Source: Terrimesophilobacter bigeumensis (GTDB lineage: Bacteria; Actinomycetota; Actinomycetes; Actinomycetales; Microbacteriaceae). From it: a DNA stretch of 64,000 bases. A program made the position numbers and the translations under genes. Below are positions 57,033 through 64,000 of the stretch, piece by piece; position 1 is the stretch's first letter; each line of letters starts with the position of its first letter. The notes beneath the pieces were generated by a model that saw only the letters and a list, made by a program, of their open reading frames with translations, was not told the origin of the DNA and made no database searches. The DNA lies in NCBI RefSeq assembly GCF_039537265.1, contig NZ_BAABAE010000001.1, positions 310,001 to 374,000 of the forward strand, written 5' to 3'.

Positions 57033-58898
57033 ATGGCTCGAGCAGTAGGAATCGACCTCGGAACGACCAACTCGGTTGTTTCGGTCCTGGAAGGCGGGGA
57101 ACCCACCGTCATCGCGAACGCGGAAGGCTTCCGGACCACCCCCTCCGTCGTCGCCTTCACCAAGGACGGCGAAGTGCTCGTCGGCGAGACCGCCAAGCGG
57201 CAGGCCGTCACCAACGTCGACCGCACCATCGCGAGCGTCAAGCGCCACATGGGCACCGACTGGAAGACCGAGATCGACGGCAAGAAGTACACGCCGCAGG
57301 AGATCTCCGCCCGCATCCTCGGCAAGCTCAAGCGCGACGCGGAGCAGTACCTCGGCGACACCGTGACGGATGCCGTCATCACCGTCCCCGCCTACTTCAA
57401 CGACGCGGAGCGCCAGGCCACGAAGGAGGCCGGTGAGATCGCCGGCCTCAACGTGCTGCGCATCATCAACGAGCCGACCGCGGCCGCGCTCGCCTACGGC
57501 CTCGACAAGGGGAAGGAGGACGAGCTCATCCTCGTCTTCGACCTCGGCGGCGGTACGTTCGACGTCTCGCTGCTCGAGGTGGGCAAGGACGACGACTTCT
57601 CGACCATTCAGGTGCGTTCCACCTCCGGCGACAACCGCCTGGGCGGCGACGACTGGGACCAGCGCATCGTCGACCATCTCATCAAGAAGTTCAAGGAGAC
57701 GACGGGTGTCGACGTCTCGAAGGACAAGATCGCCAAGCAGCGCCTCAAGGAGGCTGCGGAGCAGGCGAAGAAGGAGCTCAGCTCCTCGACGAGCACGAGC
57801 ATCCAGCTGCCGTATCTCTCGCTCACCGAGAACGGGCCGGCCAACCTCGACGAGACGCTCACCCGCGCCCAGTTCGAGCAGATGACCTCCGACCTGCTCG
57901 ACCGCACCAAGAAGCCGTTCGCCGACGTCATCAAGGAGGCCGGCATCAAGGTCGCCGATGTCGCCCACGTCGTGCTCGTCGGCGGCTCGACCCGCATGCC
58001 CGCCGTCGTCGACCTCATCAAGAAGGAGACCGGCGGCAAGGAGCCCAACAAGGGCGTCAACCCGGATGAGGTGGTCGCCGTCGGCGCCGCGCTGCAGGCC
58101 GGCGTCCTCAAGGGCGAGCGCAAGGATGTCCTGCTCATCGACGTCACCCCGCTGAGTCTCGGCATCGAGACCAAGGGTGGCATCATGACGAAGCTCATCG
58201 AGCGCAACACCGCCATCCCGACCAAGCGCAGCGAGACCTTCACGACGGCCGACGACAACCAGCCGTCGGTGGCCATCCAGGTGTTCCAGGGCGAGCGCGA
58301 GTTCACCAAGGACAACAAGCCGCTCGGCACCTTCGAGCTCACCGGCATCGCGCCGGCCCCCCGGGGCGTGCCGCAGGTCGAGGTCACCTTCGACATCGAC
58401 GCGAACGGCATCGTGCACGTGTCCGCCAAGGACAAGGGCACCGGCAAGGAGCAGTCGATGACGATCACCGGCGGCTCGTCGCTGGCCAAGGAGGACATCG
58501 ACCGGATGATCCGCGAGGCCGAGGAGCACGCCGCTGAGGACAAGGCCCGCCGGGAGACCGCCGAGATGCGCAACACGGCCGAGCAGCTCGCCTTCTCCAC
58601 CGAGAAGCTGCTGAGCGACAACGCCGACAAGCTTCCGGATGACGTCAAGACCGAGATCCAGGCGGATGTCGACGCCCTCAAGACCGCACTCGCGGGCGAG
58701 GACGACGATGCGGTCAACGTCGCGTTCGACAAGCTCAACGAGAGCCAGACGAAGATCGGCGAGGCCCTGTACCAGCAGAGCGAGACCGCCGAGGCGACCG
58801 CGGCCGACTCCGAGACGGGTGAAGCCGCCTCGCCGGACGACGAGGACATCGTCGACGCCGAAGTCGTCGAGGACGAGCCTGAGGGTGGCTCGAAGTAG
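57033..58898 (+). CDS. dnaK: Chaperone DnaK (Hsp70)
   Basis: A 621-residue ATP-dependent chaperone. GIDLGTTNSVVSVLE holds the phosphate-1 loop, LVFDLGGGTFDVSLLEVG phosphate 2, HVVLVGGSTRMPAVVDLI the adenosine motif, and VLLIDVTPLSLGIETKGGIM starts the substrate domain. The lid ends in an acidic tail. ATG 57033 follows AAAGGAG. It leads the operon dnaK-grpE-dnaJ-hspR. Confidence 0.97.
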   Translation: MARAVGIDLGTTNSVVSVLEGGEPTVIANAEGFRTTPSVVAFTKDGEVLVGETAKRQAVTNVDRTIASVKRHMGTDWKTEIDGKKYTPQEISARILGKLKRDAEQYLGDTVTDAVITVPAYFNDAERQATKEAGEIAGLNVLRIINEPTAAALAYGLDKGKEDELILVFDLGGGTFDVSLLEVGKDDDFSTIQVRSTSGDNRLGGDDWDQRIVDHLIKKFKETTGVDVSKDKIAKQRLKEAAEQAKKELSSSTSTSIQLPYLSLTENGPANLDETLTRAQFEQMTSDLLDRTKKPFADVIKEAGIKVADVAHVVLVGGSTRMPAVVDLIKKETGGKEPNKGVNPDEVVAVGAALQAGVLKGERKDVLLIDVTPLSLGIETKGGIMTKLIERNTAIPTKRSETFTTADDNQPSVAIQVFQGEREFTKDNKPLGTFELTGIAPAPRGVPQVEVTFDIDANGIVHVSAKDKGTGKEQSMTITGGSSLAKEDIDRMIREAEEHAAEDKARRETAEMRNTAEQLAFSTEKLLSDNADKLPDDVKTEIQADVDALKTALAGEDDDAVNVAFDKLNESQTKIGEALYQQSETAEATAADSETGEAASPDDEDIVDAEVVEDEPEGGSK

Positions 58899-58900
58899 CA

Positions 58901-59587
58901 ATGGCCGCCGACAAGAACAAGGACAGGAAGAACCCTTCGACAGGCTCAGGGCGAGGCGACGACTCTGACCAGCCGGTGTCTCGCGACCCTTCGGGGGGCT
59001 CAGGGCGAGAGGATTCCTCGTCGGAGCCGGTCGTGCGCGATAAGAGGCGCATCGACCCGGAGACGGGCGAGGCCCGCAAGGACGTCGAGGATGTCGGAGA
59101 GAAGTTGACCGACGACGACCTCGCCAGGCTCCTCGAGGAGCCGGTGCCGGCCGAGTCGGGCTCGGAGGCGGATGCCGCATCCGAGCATCTCGAGGACCTC
59201 AAACGGGTTCAGGCCGAGTACGCGAACTACCGCAAGCGCGTCGACCGCGATCGGTACGTCGCTCGCGACCTCGCCGTCGCCGAGGTCATCACCGGAATAC
59301 TTCCGGTGCTCGACGATCTCGACCTCGCGCATGCGCACGGCGACCTGGAAGGCAGCCCGCTGGAGCTCGTCGCGCAGAAGCTGCGCACGATCTTCGGACG
59401 GTACGGCCTTGTGCAGGTCGGGGAGGCCGGCGAACCGTTCGACCCGAACGTCCATGAGGCGATCGCCCAGATCCCGAGTAAAGACGCCACGAGCAACACG
59501 ATCGCCGAGGTCGTCCAGCCCGGATACCGGCTCGGCGAGCGGTTGCTCCGTCCGGCCAAGGTCGCCGTTTCCGTTCCCGAGGAGTAA
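58901..59587 (+). CDS. grpE: Nucleotide exchange factor GrpE
   Basis: A 228-residue DnaK cofactor. The long helix (LEDLKRVQAEYANYRKRVDR) and beta domain (EPFDPNVHEAIAQIPSKDAT, EVVQPGYRLGERLLRPAKVA) are intact. The first 95 residues are disordered and contain two copies of an 18-residue repeat (NPSTGSGRG.. and DPSGGSGRE..). It starts two bases after the dnaK stop. Confidence 0.95.
   Translation: MAADKNKDRKNPSTGSGRGDDSDQPVSRDPSGGSGREDSSSEPVVRDKRRIDPETGEARKDVEDVGEKLTDDDLARLLEEPVPAESGSEADAASEHLEDLKRVQAEYANYRKRVDRDRYVARDLAVAEVITGILPVLDDLDLAHAHGDLEGSPLELVAQKLRTIFGRYGLVQVGEAGEPFDPNVHEAIAQIPSKDATSNTIAEVVQPGYRLGERLLRPAKVAVSVPEE
58933..59005. repeat. Two in-frame 19-bp repeat copies in grpE, 54 bp apart
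   Basis: CCCTTCGACAGGCTCAGGG (58933-58951) and CCCTTCGGGGGGCTCAGGG (58987-59005) are direct copies offset by exactly 18 codons. The core resembles a dispersed repeat known from many high-GC genomes. Confidence 0.75.
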
Positions 59588-59589
59588 CC

Positions 59590-60567
59590 GTGGCCAGCCA
59601 GGACTGGTTCGACAAGGACTTCTACAAGGTCCTCGGAGTGTCGAAGGACGTCTCCCAGGCCGACCTCAAGAAGACCTACCGCAAGCTTGCGCGCAAGTAC
59701 CATCCGGACTCCAACCCGGGCGATGCGAAGGCCGAGGCGAAGTTCAAGGAGATCAGCGAGGCGAACGCCGTGCTGTCCGACCCCGAGCAGCGCAAAGAGT
59801 ACGACCAGATGCGCGCGATGGGCTCCGGCATGCCGCGATTCGCGGCGGGCGGCCAGAACGGCGGGTTCGAGGATGTCTTCGGGGGCATGTTCGGCGGCGG
59901 CGGCAACCAGCGCACGAGCTACCAGGCCAGCGGCTTCGAGGACATCTTCGGCAGCATGTTCGGCAATGGAGGATTCGGCCAGGCGAGCGGGGGATTCCGC
60001 GGAGCGGGCGGTCCGACGAAGGGGCGCGATATCACGGCCTCGACGACGCTCGACTTCATGACCGCGATCAAGGGCGATACTGCTCGGCTCCAGGCATCCG
60101 GCGGCAAGCCGATCAGCGTGCGCATCCCCGCGGGCGTCGCGGATGGGCAGAAGATCCGACTCAAGGGCAAGGGCGAGCCGAGTCCCGACGGCGGCGCCCC
60201 CGGCGACCTCACGCTCACGGTCACCGTGCGGAAGCATCCGGTGTTCGAGCGGGAGGGGCAGAACCTGCGGGTCGACGTTCCGGTCACTTTCGCCGAGGCG
60301 ACCCTCGGCGCGACGATCGAGGTTCCGACCCTCGGTGGCGAGCCGGTGAAGCTCAAGATCGCGCCCGGAACCCCGAGCGGACGCGTACTGCGCGTCAAGG
60401 GTCGCGGGGTCACCACCGCGAAGGGCACCGGCGACCTGCTCGCCGAGATCGTCATCGCTGTACCGAGTCACCTCACGGTCGACGCGAAAGAGTACCTCGA
60501 GAAGTTCGAGAAGGCCATGCCGGTGGAGAATCCCCGCGCCGACCTCATCGCCAAGGCGAAAGCATGA
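59590..60567 (+). CDS. dnaJ: DnaJ-type co-chaperone without zinc fingers
   Basis: A 325-residue J-protein. J domain residues 9-72 have HPD at 38-40. A Gly/Phe-rich region with GGMFGGGG and FGSMFGNGGFG follows, then two C-terminal substrate domains (PISVRIPAGVADGQKIRLKG; GEPVKLKIAPGTPSGRVLRV). The CxxCxGxG zinc repeats are missing, so it is type II (CbpA-like). It starts at GTG two bases after grpE. Confidence 0.93.
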   Translation: MASQDWFDKDFYKVLGVSKDVSQADLKKTYRKLARKYHPDSNPGDAKAEAKFKEISEANAVLSDPEQRKEYDQMRAMGSGMPRFAAGGQNGGFEDVFGGMFGGGGNQRTSYQASGFEDIFGSMFGNGGFGQASGGFRGAGGPTKGRDITASTTLDFMTAIKGDTARLQASGGKPISVRIPAGVADGQKIRLKGKGEPSPDGGAPGDLTLTVTVRKHPVFEREGQNLRVDVPVTFAEATLGATIEVPTLGGEPVKLKIAPGTPSGRVLRVKGRGVTTAKGTGDLLAEIVIAVPSHLTVDAKEYLEKFEKAMPVENPRADLIAKAKA

Positions 60568-60983
60568 CGATGGACGAGAACTCGCCGCTCTTCGCGATCG
60601 CCATGGCCGCGGACCTCGCCGGGATGCACCCGCAGACGCTCCGACAGTATGATCGGCTCGGCCTGGTGAGTCCTCGGCGCACCGCCGGCCACTCCCGCCG
60701 CTACTCGATGCGGGACGTCGCGCAGCTGCGGGAGATCGCCCGACTCGGGGCGGAAGGGGTGAGCCTGGAGGGCATCCGGAGGGTCCTCGAGCTCGAGAAT
60801 CATGTCACGGAGCTGCAGGATCGGGTGCGCGAGCTGGAGCGGGCGCTCGCCGACGAGCTGCTCAACCGGCCAGGTCGGCGCGTCTTCGCCGCGGGAGAGT
60901 CCGGCGACGTCGTCTCACTGCGCACGGGGACGCGGGCGCAGCGCAACACCCAGCTCGTCGTCTGGCGACCGCTCGACGAGTGA
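60564..60983 (+). CDS. hspR: Heat-shock repressor HspR
   Basis: A 139-residue MerR-type regulator: LFAIAMAADLAGMHPQTLRQ is the HTH and GHSRRYSMRDVAQLREIARL the wing, followed by a helix (ELQDRVRELERALADELLNR). It overlaps dnaJ by ATGA. HspR binds HAIR sites with DnaK as co-repressor and so controls its own operon. Confidence 0.95.
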   Translation: MTMDENSPLFAIAMAADLAGMHPQTLRQYDRLGLVSPRRTAGHSRRYSMRDVAQLREIARLGAEGVSLEGIRRVLELENHVTELQDRVRELERALADELLNRPGRRVFAAGESGDVVSLRTGTRAQRNTQLVVWRPLDE

Positions 60984-61058
60984 CCGTCACCATCAACCGC
61001 ACCGCACACTGACCGCACCGATCGAAATCGCGATTCGCACAACCAGGAGAAACGAACG

Positions 61059-61799
61059 ATGACCATCGAGAACCCACCCCCGGCGGCACCGCAATCCGCC
61101 TCGCCCTACACAGCACAGCCCCCTGCAGTCCAGCCCGCCGCGGCCCAGCCCTCTGCCGCCCAGCCCTACGGCGGGCCGCCGCCCTCGTACCGTGCCGTGC
61201 GGCCGCCGCTCTCGACGCGCGAGAAGCGGGGTGCGTTCTGGGCCGGCGCTGTCGGCTTCAACGTCCTGACGCTCGGCTTCACGCTCATCGTGGTCCCCCT
61301 CGTGGTCGCCGTGTTCGGCGCCTTCTTCGCAATCCTGTTCGAGCAGGTCGCGCGAAGCGGGGATGAGCTCAGCACCGGGTTCCTGGCAGTACGCGGCTTC
61401 TTCGCCTCGTTCGACTACGGGATCGTGGCGATCATCGGTCTCGTGGTGGTGATCGTCGGCCTCGCGATCATGACGGCCGCGCTCTTCGCGAGCAGATCGA
61501 TCCTCCGTTCGCACGGCACGACCCGGCCGTGGGCCGTCACCTGGGCCGGAGCCGGGATCGCCATCATCGCCTATTGGCTGGTGGGATGGATCCCCACCGT
61601 CGTGCTGCAGTTCCTGTCGGGCGCATTGACGGCGGCCGGCCTCGACGGCTGGGCGAACTTCGGAACGACCGGCCTCCTCGGCTTCCTGCTGGCACTGGTC
61701 GTGAACGCGGTGATCGGCTGGCTCGCCTGGTGGTGGATGGCACACGCGTTCCGTCCGGCTTCGGCCGGTGCCGTGACGGCGGAGAGGGCGCAGGGATAG
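61059..61799 (+). CDS. Proline-rich multi-pass membrane protein in the heat-shock operon
   Basis: A 246-residue protein. Residues 1-45 are Pro/Ala/Gln-rich (cytosolic, low complexity); at least four membrane segments follow (about 60-95, 117-146, 158-187 and 200-230). Its place between hspR and clpB, with only 4 bases before clpB, suggests co-transcription and a stress-related membrane role. No family was recognised. Confidence 0.7.
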   Translation: MTIENPPPAAPQSASPYTAQPPAVQPAAAQPSAAQPYGGPPPSYRAVRPPLSTREKRGAFWAGAVGFNVLTLGFTLIVVPLVVAVFGAFFAILFEQVARSGDELSTGFLAVRGFFASFDYGIVAIIGLVVVIVGLAIMTAALFASRSILRSHGTTRPWAVTWAGAGIAIIAYWLVGWIPTVVLQFLSGALTAAGLDGWANFGTTGLLGFLLALVVNAVIGWLAWWWMAHAFRPASAGAVTAERAQG

Positions 61800-61803
61800 G
61801 AAG

Positions 61804-63951
61804 ATGGCGAACATGCAGGGCGCACCGGCCAGCGACGAGGAGCAGAAGACCGCTCTCGAGCAGTATGGGGTGGATCTCACCGCGATCGCCCGCACCGGAA
61901 AGCTGGACCCGGTCATCGGTCGCGATGCGGAGATCCGGAGGGTGAGCCAGGTGCTCACACGACGCACCAAGAACAACCCGGTGCTCATCGGGGAGCCGGG
62001 CGTGGGCAAGACCGCGGTCGTCGAGGGGCTCGCCCAGCGGATCGTCGCGGGTGATGTCGCCGACTCGCTCAAGGACAAGCGTCTCGTCTCCCTCGACCTG
62101 GCGGCCCTCGTCGCCGGCGCGAAGTATCGCGGCGAGTTCGAGGAGCGGCTTAAGGCCGTGCTCAAGGAGATCAACGACGCCGACGGCCAGATCATCACCT
62201 TCGTCGACGAGCTGCACACCCTCATGGGTGCGGGCGGTGGCGAGGGCTCCGTCGCTGCGGCGAATATGCTCAAGCCCATGCTCGCGCGCGGCGAGCTGCG
62301 CCTCATCGGGGCGACGACCCTCGACGAATACCGCGAGTTCATCGAGAAGGATGCCGCGCTCGAGCGCCGGTTCCAGCAGGTCTACGTGGGCGAGCCGAGT
62401 GTCGAGGACACCATCGCGATCCTCCGTGGGCTGAAGGAGCGCTACGAGGCCCACCACAAGGTCGCGATCGCCGACACCGCGCTCGTCGCGGCGGCGGCGC
62501 TCAGCAACCGCTACATCTCGGGTCGCCAGCTTCCCGACAAGGCGATCGACCTCATCGACGAGGCGGCGAGTCGCCTGCGCATGGAGATCGACTCGGCCCC
62601 GGTCGAGATCGACGAGCTCCGGCGCGGCGTCGACCGGCTCAGGCTCGAGGAGCTGGCGCTCAAGAAGGAGAAGGACGAAGCGAGCAAGGCGCGGCTGCAG
62701 AAACTGCGCGACGACCTCAAGGACAAGAGCGCCCATCTCGCCGAACTGCAGGAGCGCTGGGAGAAGGAGCGGGCATCCCTCAACCGGGTCGGCGAGCTCA
62801 AGGAGAAGCTCGACAGCCTCCGTATGCAGGCCGACCGCGCGCAGCGCGAGGGCGACCTCGAGCTGGCCTCCCGGCTGCTCTACGGCGAGATCCCGGTCAT
62901 CGAGCGCGAGGTCGCGGATGCCGAGAAGTCGGAGGCCGAGACCCCGCTCATGGTCAACGACCAGGTGACCGCGGAGGACATCGCCGCCGTCATCTCGGCG
63001 TGGACCGGCATCCCGGTCGGACGTCTGCTGCAGGGTGAGACCGAGAAGCTCCTGCACCTCGAATCCGAGCTCGCGAGGCGGCTCGTCGGCCAGAGGCCCG
63101 CCGTAAAGGCTGTGGCGGATGCTGTCCGTCGCAGCCGTGCCGGCATCGCCGACCCCTCGCGCCCGACCGGCTCGTTCCTGTTCCTCGGCCCGACGGGTGT
63201 GGGCAAGACCGAGCTCGCCAAGGCGCTCGCCGAGTTCCTGTTCGACGACGAGAAGGCGATGATCCGGATCGACATGAGCGAGTACGGCGAGCGGCATTCC
63301 GTCGCCCGGTTGCTCGGTGCCCCTCCCGGGTACATCGGGTTCGAGCAGGGCGGCCAGCTCACCGAGGCGGTGCGGCGGCGTCCATACTCGGTCGTGCTCA
63401 TGGACGAGGTGGAGAAGGCGCATCCGGATGTCTTCGACGTGCTTCTGCAGGTGCTCGACGACGGCAGGCTCACCGATGGCCAGGGGCGCACGGTCGACTT
63501 CCGTAACGTGATCCTCATCCTGACCTCGAACCTCGGCAGCCAGTTCCTCGTCGACCCCGACCTCAGCTGGGAGCAGAAGGAGGAGGCGGTCACCGCGATG
63601 GTGCGCCAGGCGTTCAAGCCGGAGTTCGTCAACCGGCTCGACGACATCGTCATCTTCTCGCCGCTCTCGGAGGAGGATCTCGGCCAGATCGTCGAGCTCT
63701 ACGTCGACCGGTTGCAGCGTCGCCTCGCCGACCGTCGCCTCGACCTGGCCGTCACGCCGAACGCGCGGGCCTGGCTCGCCGAGCGGGGCTACGACCCGAT
63801 CTACGGTGCCCGGCCGTTGCGCAGGCTCATGCAACACGAGATCGACGACCGGCTGGCGACGGCGCTGCTCGCCGGTACGACCAGGGACGGGGACACCGTT
63901 CTCGTCGACCTCGATCCGGAGGAGGATGAACTTTCGGTGCGCAGTACTTGA
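61804..63951 (+). CDS. clpB: ClpB-type disaggregase lacking the N-terminal domain
   Basis: A 715-residue AAA+ chaperone. First ATPase Walker A GEPGVGKT at 63-70; the coiled-coil middle domain covers about 270-385 (LALKKEKDEASKARLQKLRD; LAELQERWEKERASLNRVGE); second Walker A GPTGVGKT near 461-468; C-terminal domain intact (YDPIYGARPLRRLMQHEIDD). The usual Clp_N domain of about 140 residues is absent. It acts with DnaK to resolve aggregates; here it ends the dnaK-hspR cluster. Confidence 0.93.
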   Translation: MANMQGAPASDEEQKTALEQYGVDLTAIARTGKLDPVIGRDAEIRRVSQVLTRRTKNNPVLIGEPGVGKTAVVEGLAQRIVAGDVADSLKDKRLVSLDLAALVAGAKYRGEFEERLKAVLKEINDADGQIITFVDELHTLMGAGGGEGSVAAANMLKPMLARGELRLIGATTLDEYREFIEKDAALERRFQQVYVGEPSVEDTIAILRGLKERYEAHHKVAIADTALVAAAALSNRYISGRQLPDKAIDLIDEAASRLRMEIDSAPVEIDELRRGVDRLRLEELALKKEKDEASKARLQKLRDDLKDKSAHLAELQERWEKERASLNRVGELKEKLDSLRMQADRAQREGDLELASRLLYGEIPVIEREVADAEKSEAETPLMVNDQVTAEDIAAVISAWTGIPVGRLLQGETEKLLHLESELARRLVGQRPAVKAVADAVRRSRAGIADPSRPTGSFLFLGPTGVGKTELAKALAEFLFDDEKAMIRIDMSEYGERHSVARLLGAPPGYIGFEQGGQLTEAVRRRPYSVVLMDEVEKAHPDVFDVLLQVLDDGRLTDGQGRTVDFRNVILILTSNLGSQFLVDPDLSWEQKEEAVTAMVRQAFKPEFVNRLDDIVIFSPLSEEDLGQIVELYVDRLQRRLADRRLDLAVTPNARAWLAERGYDPIYGARPLRRLMQHEIDDRLATALLAGTTRDGDTVLVDLDPEEDELSVRST

Positions 63952-63965
63952 TAGCCTGAACGGCG

Positions 63966-64000
63966 ATGACTGAGCCCCGCCTTCGACAGCGCCCCACGAA
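63966..64000 (+). CDS. Start of a downstream gene (cut by window edge)
   Basis: An ATG 14 bases after the clpB stop opens a frame (MTEPRLRQRPT) that leaves the window. Too short to identify. Confidence 0.4.
   Translation, partial: MTEPRLRQRPT

Noticed and set aside
56934..59180. Minus-strand frame of 748 codons over dnaK
   Set aside because: It is the antisense of dnaK; the sequence is low-complexity and no family features are seen.
61564..63837. Minus-strand frame of 757 codons over clpB
   Set aside because: It is the antisense of clpB, an effect of high GC third positions.
1..64000. CRISPR arrays, transposase genes or rRNA
   Set aside because: No regular spaced repeats, transposase motifs or rRNA sequence were seen.

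Overview
This 64 kb window is high-GC actinobacterial DNA, most likely from a Microbacteriaceae-type genome. The evidence is a mycothiol-dependent-type isomerase family gene, an HspR/HAIR-controlled dnaK operon, an actinobacterial dCTP deaminase, an IdeR-like box, and many GTG starts. It is an inference from gene content and codon style; no search was run. The layout is host left flank (1-7317), one integrated prophage (7318-50573, about 43.2 kb), then host right flank (50574-64000).

Left flank: a partial membrane protein, a Pif1/RecD-like helicase, a PH-domain membrane protein behind a long inverted repeat, a lipoprotein, an iron-regulated-looking heme oxygenase with a DUF2470 partner, a DinB-family protein, a maleylpyruvate-isomerase-family protein, a 2-oxoglutarate/Fe(II) oxygenase and a MarR regulator.

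The prophage sits in the 3' part of a tRNA-Gly(CCC) gene. The intact tRNA lies at the right end next to the integrase, and a 54-bp copy of its 3' part marks the left end. From right to left the phage carries integrase, an ImmA-like metalloprotease and a repressor on the + strand. A divergent Cro-like gene then starts a long minus-strand chain of small, mostly ATGA- or GTGA-overlapped early genes. That chain includes a sliding-clamp-like protein, a YqaJ-type nuclease, RecT, a helicase-methyltransferase fusion, WhiB, an HNH nuclease, a winged-helix replication protein and an ASCH protein. Late genes follow on the same strand: small and large terminase, portal, minor capsid protein, a tRNA-Trp, scaffold, a DUF5309/SU10-type major capsid protein, neck genes, major tail protein, tail chaperones G and GT (a -1 frameshift at TTTGGGG), tape measure, minor tail genes, three QFWP paralogues, an M23 endolysin and holin candidates. 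A strong nested hairpin closes this unit at 9041-9097. Between it and attL are an endonuclease VII-like gene, a zinc-ribbon micro-ORF, a DUF3263 gene and a + strand lipoprotein. A 56-base run of N (12258-12313) interrupts the tail region. The element otherwise looks complete, with integration, regulation, recombination, packaging, head, tail and lysis modules.

Right flank: tRNA-Gly, a glutaryl-CoA-dehydrogenase-like gene, dcd, a TetR/hydrolase divergent pair, idi, a coupled MFS transporter and PEP-mutase-family pair, then the heat-shock operon dnaK-grpE-dnaJ-hspR-membrane protein-clpB behind two HAIR operators. The last bases start another gene.
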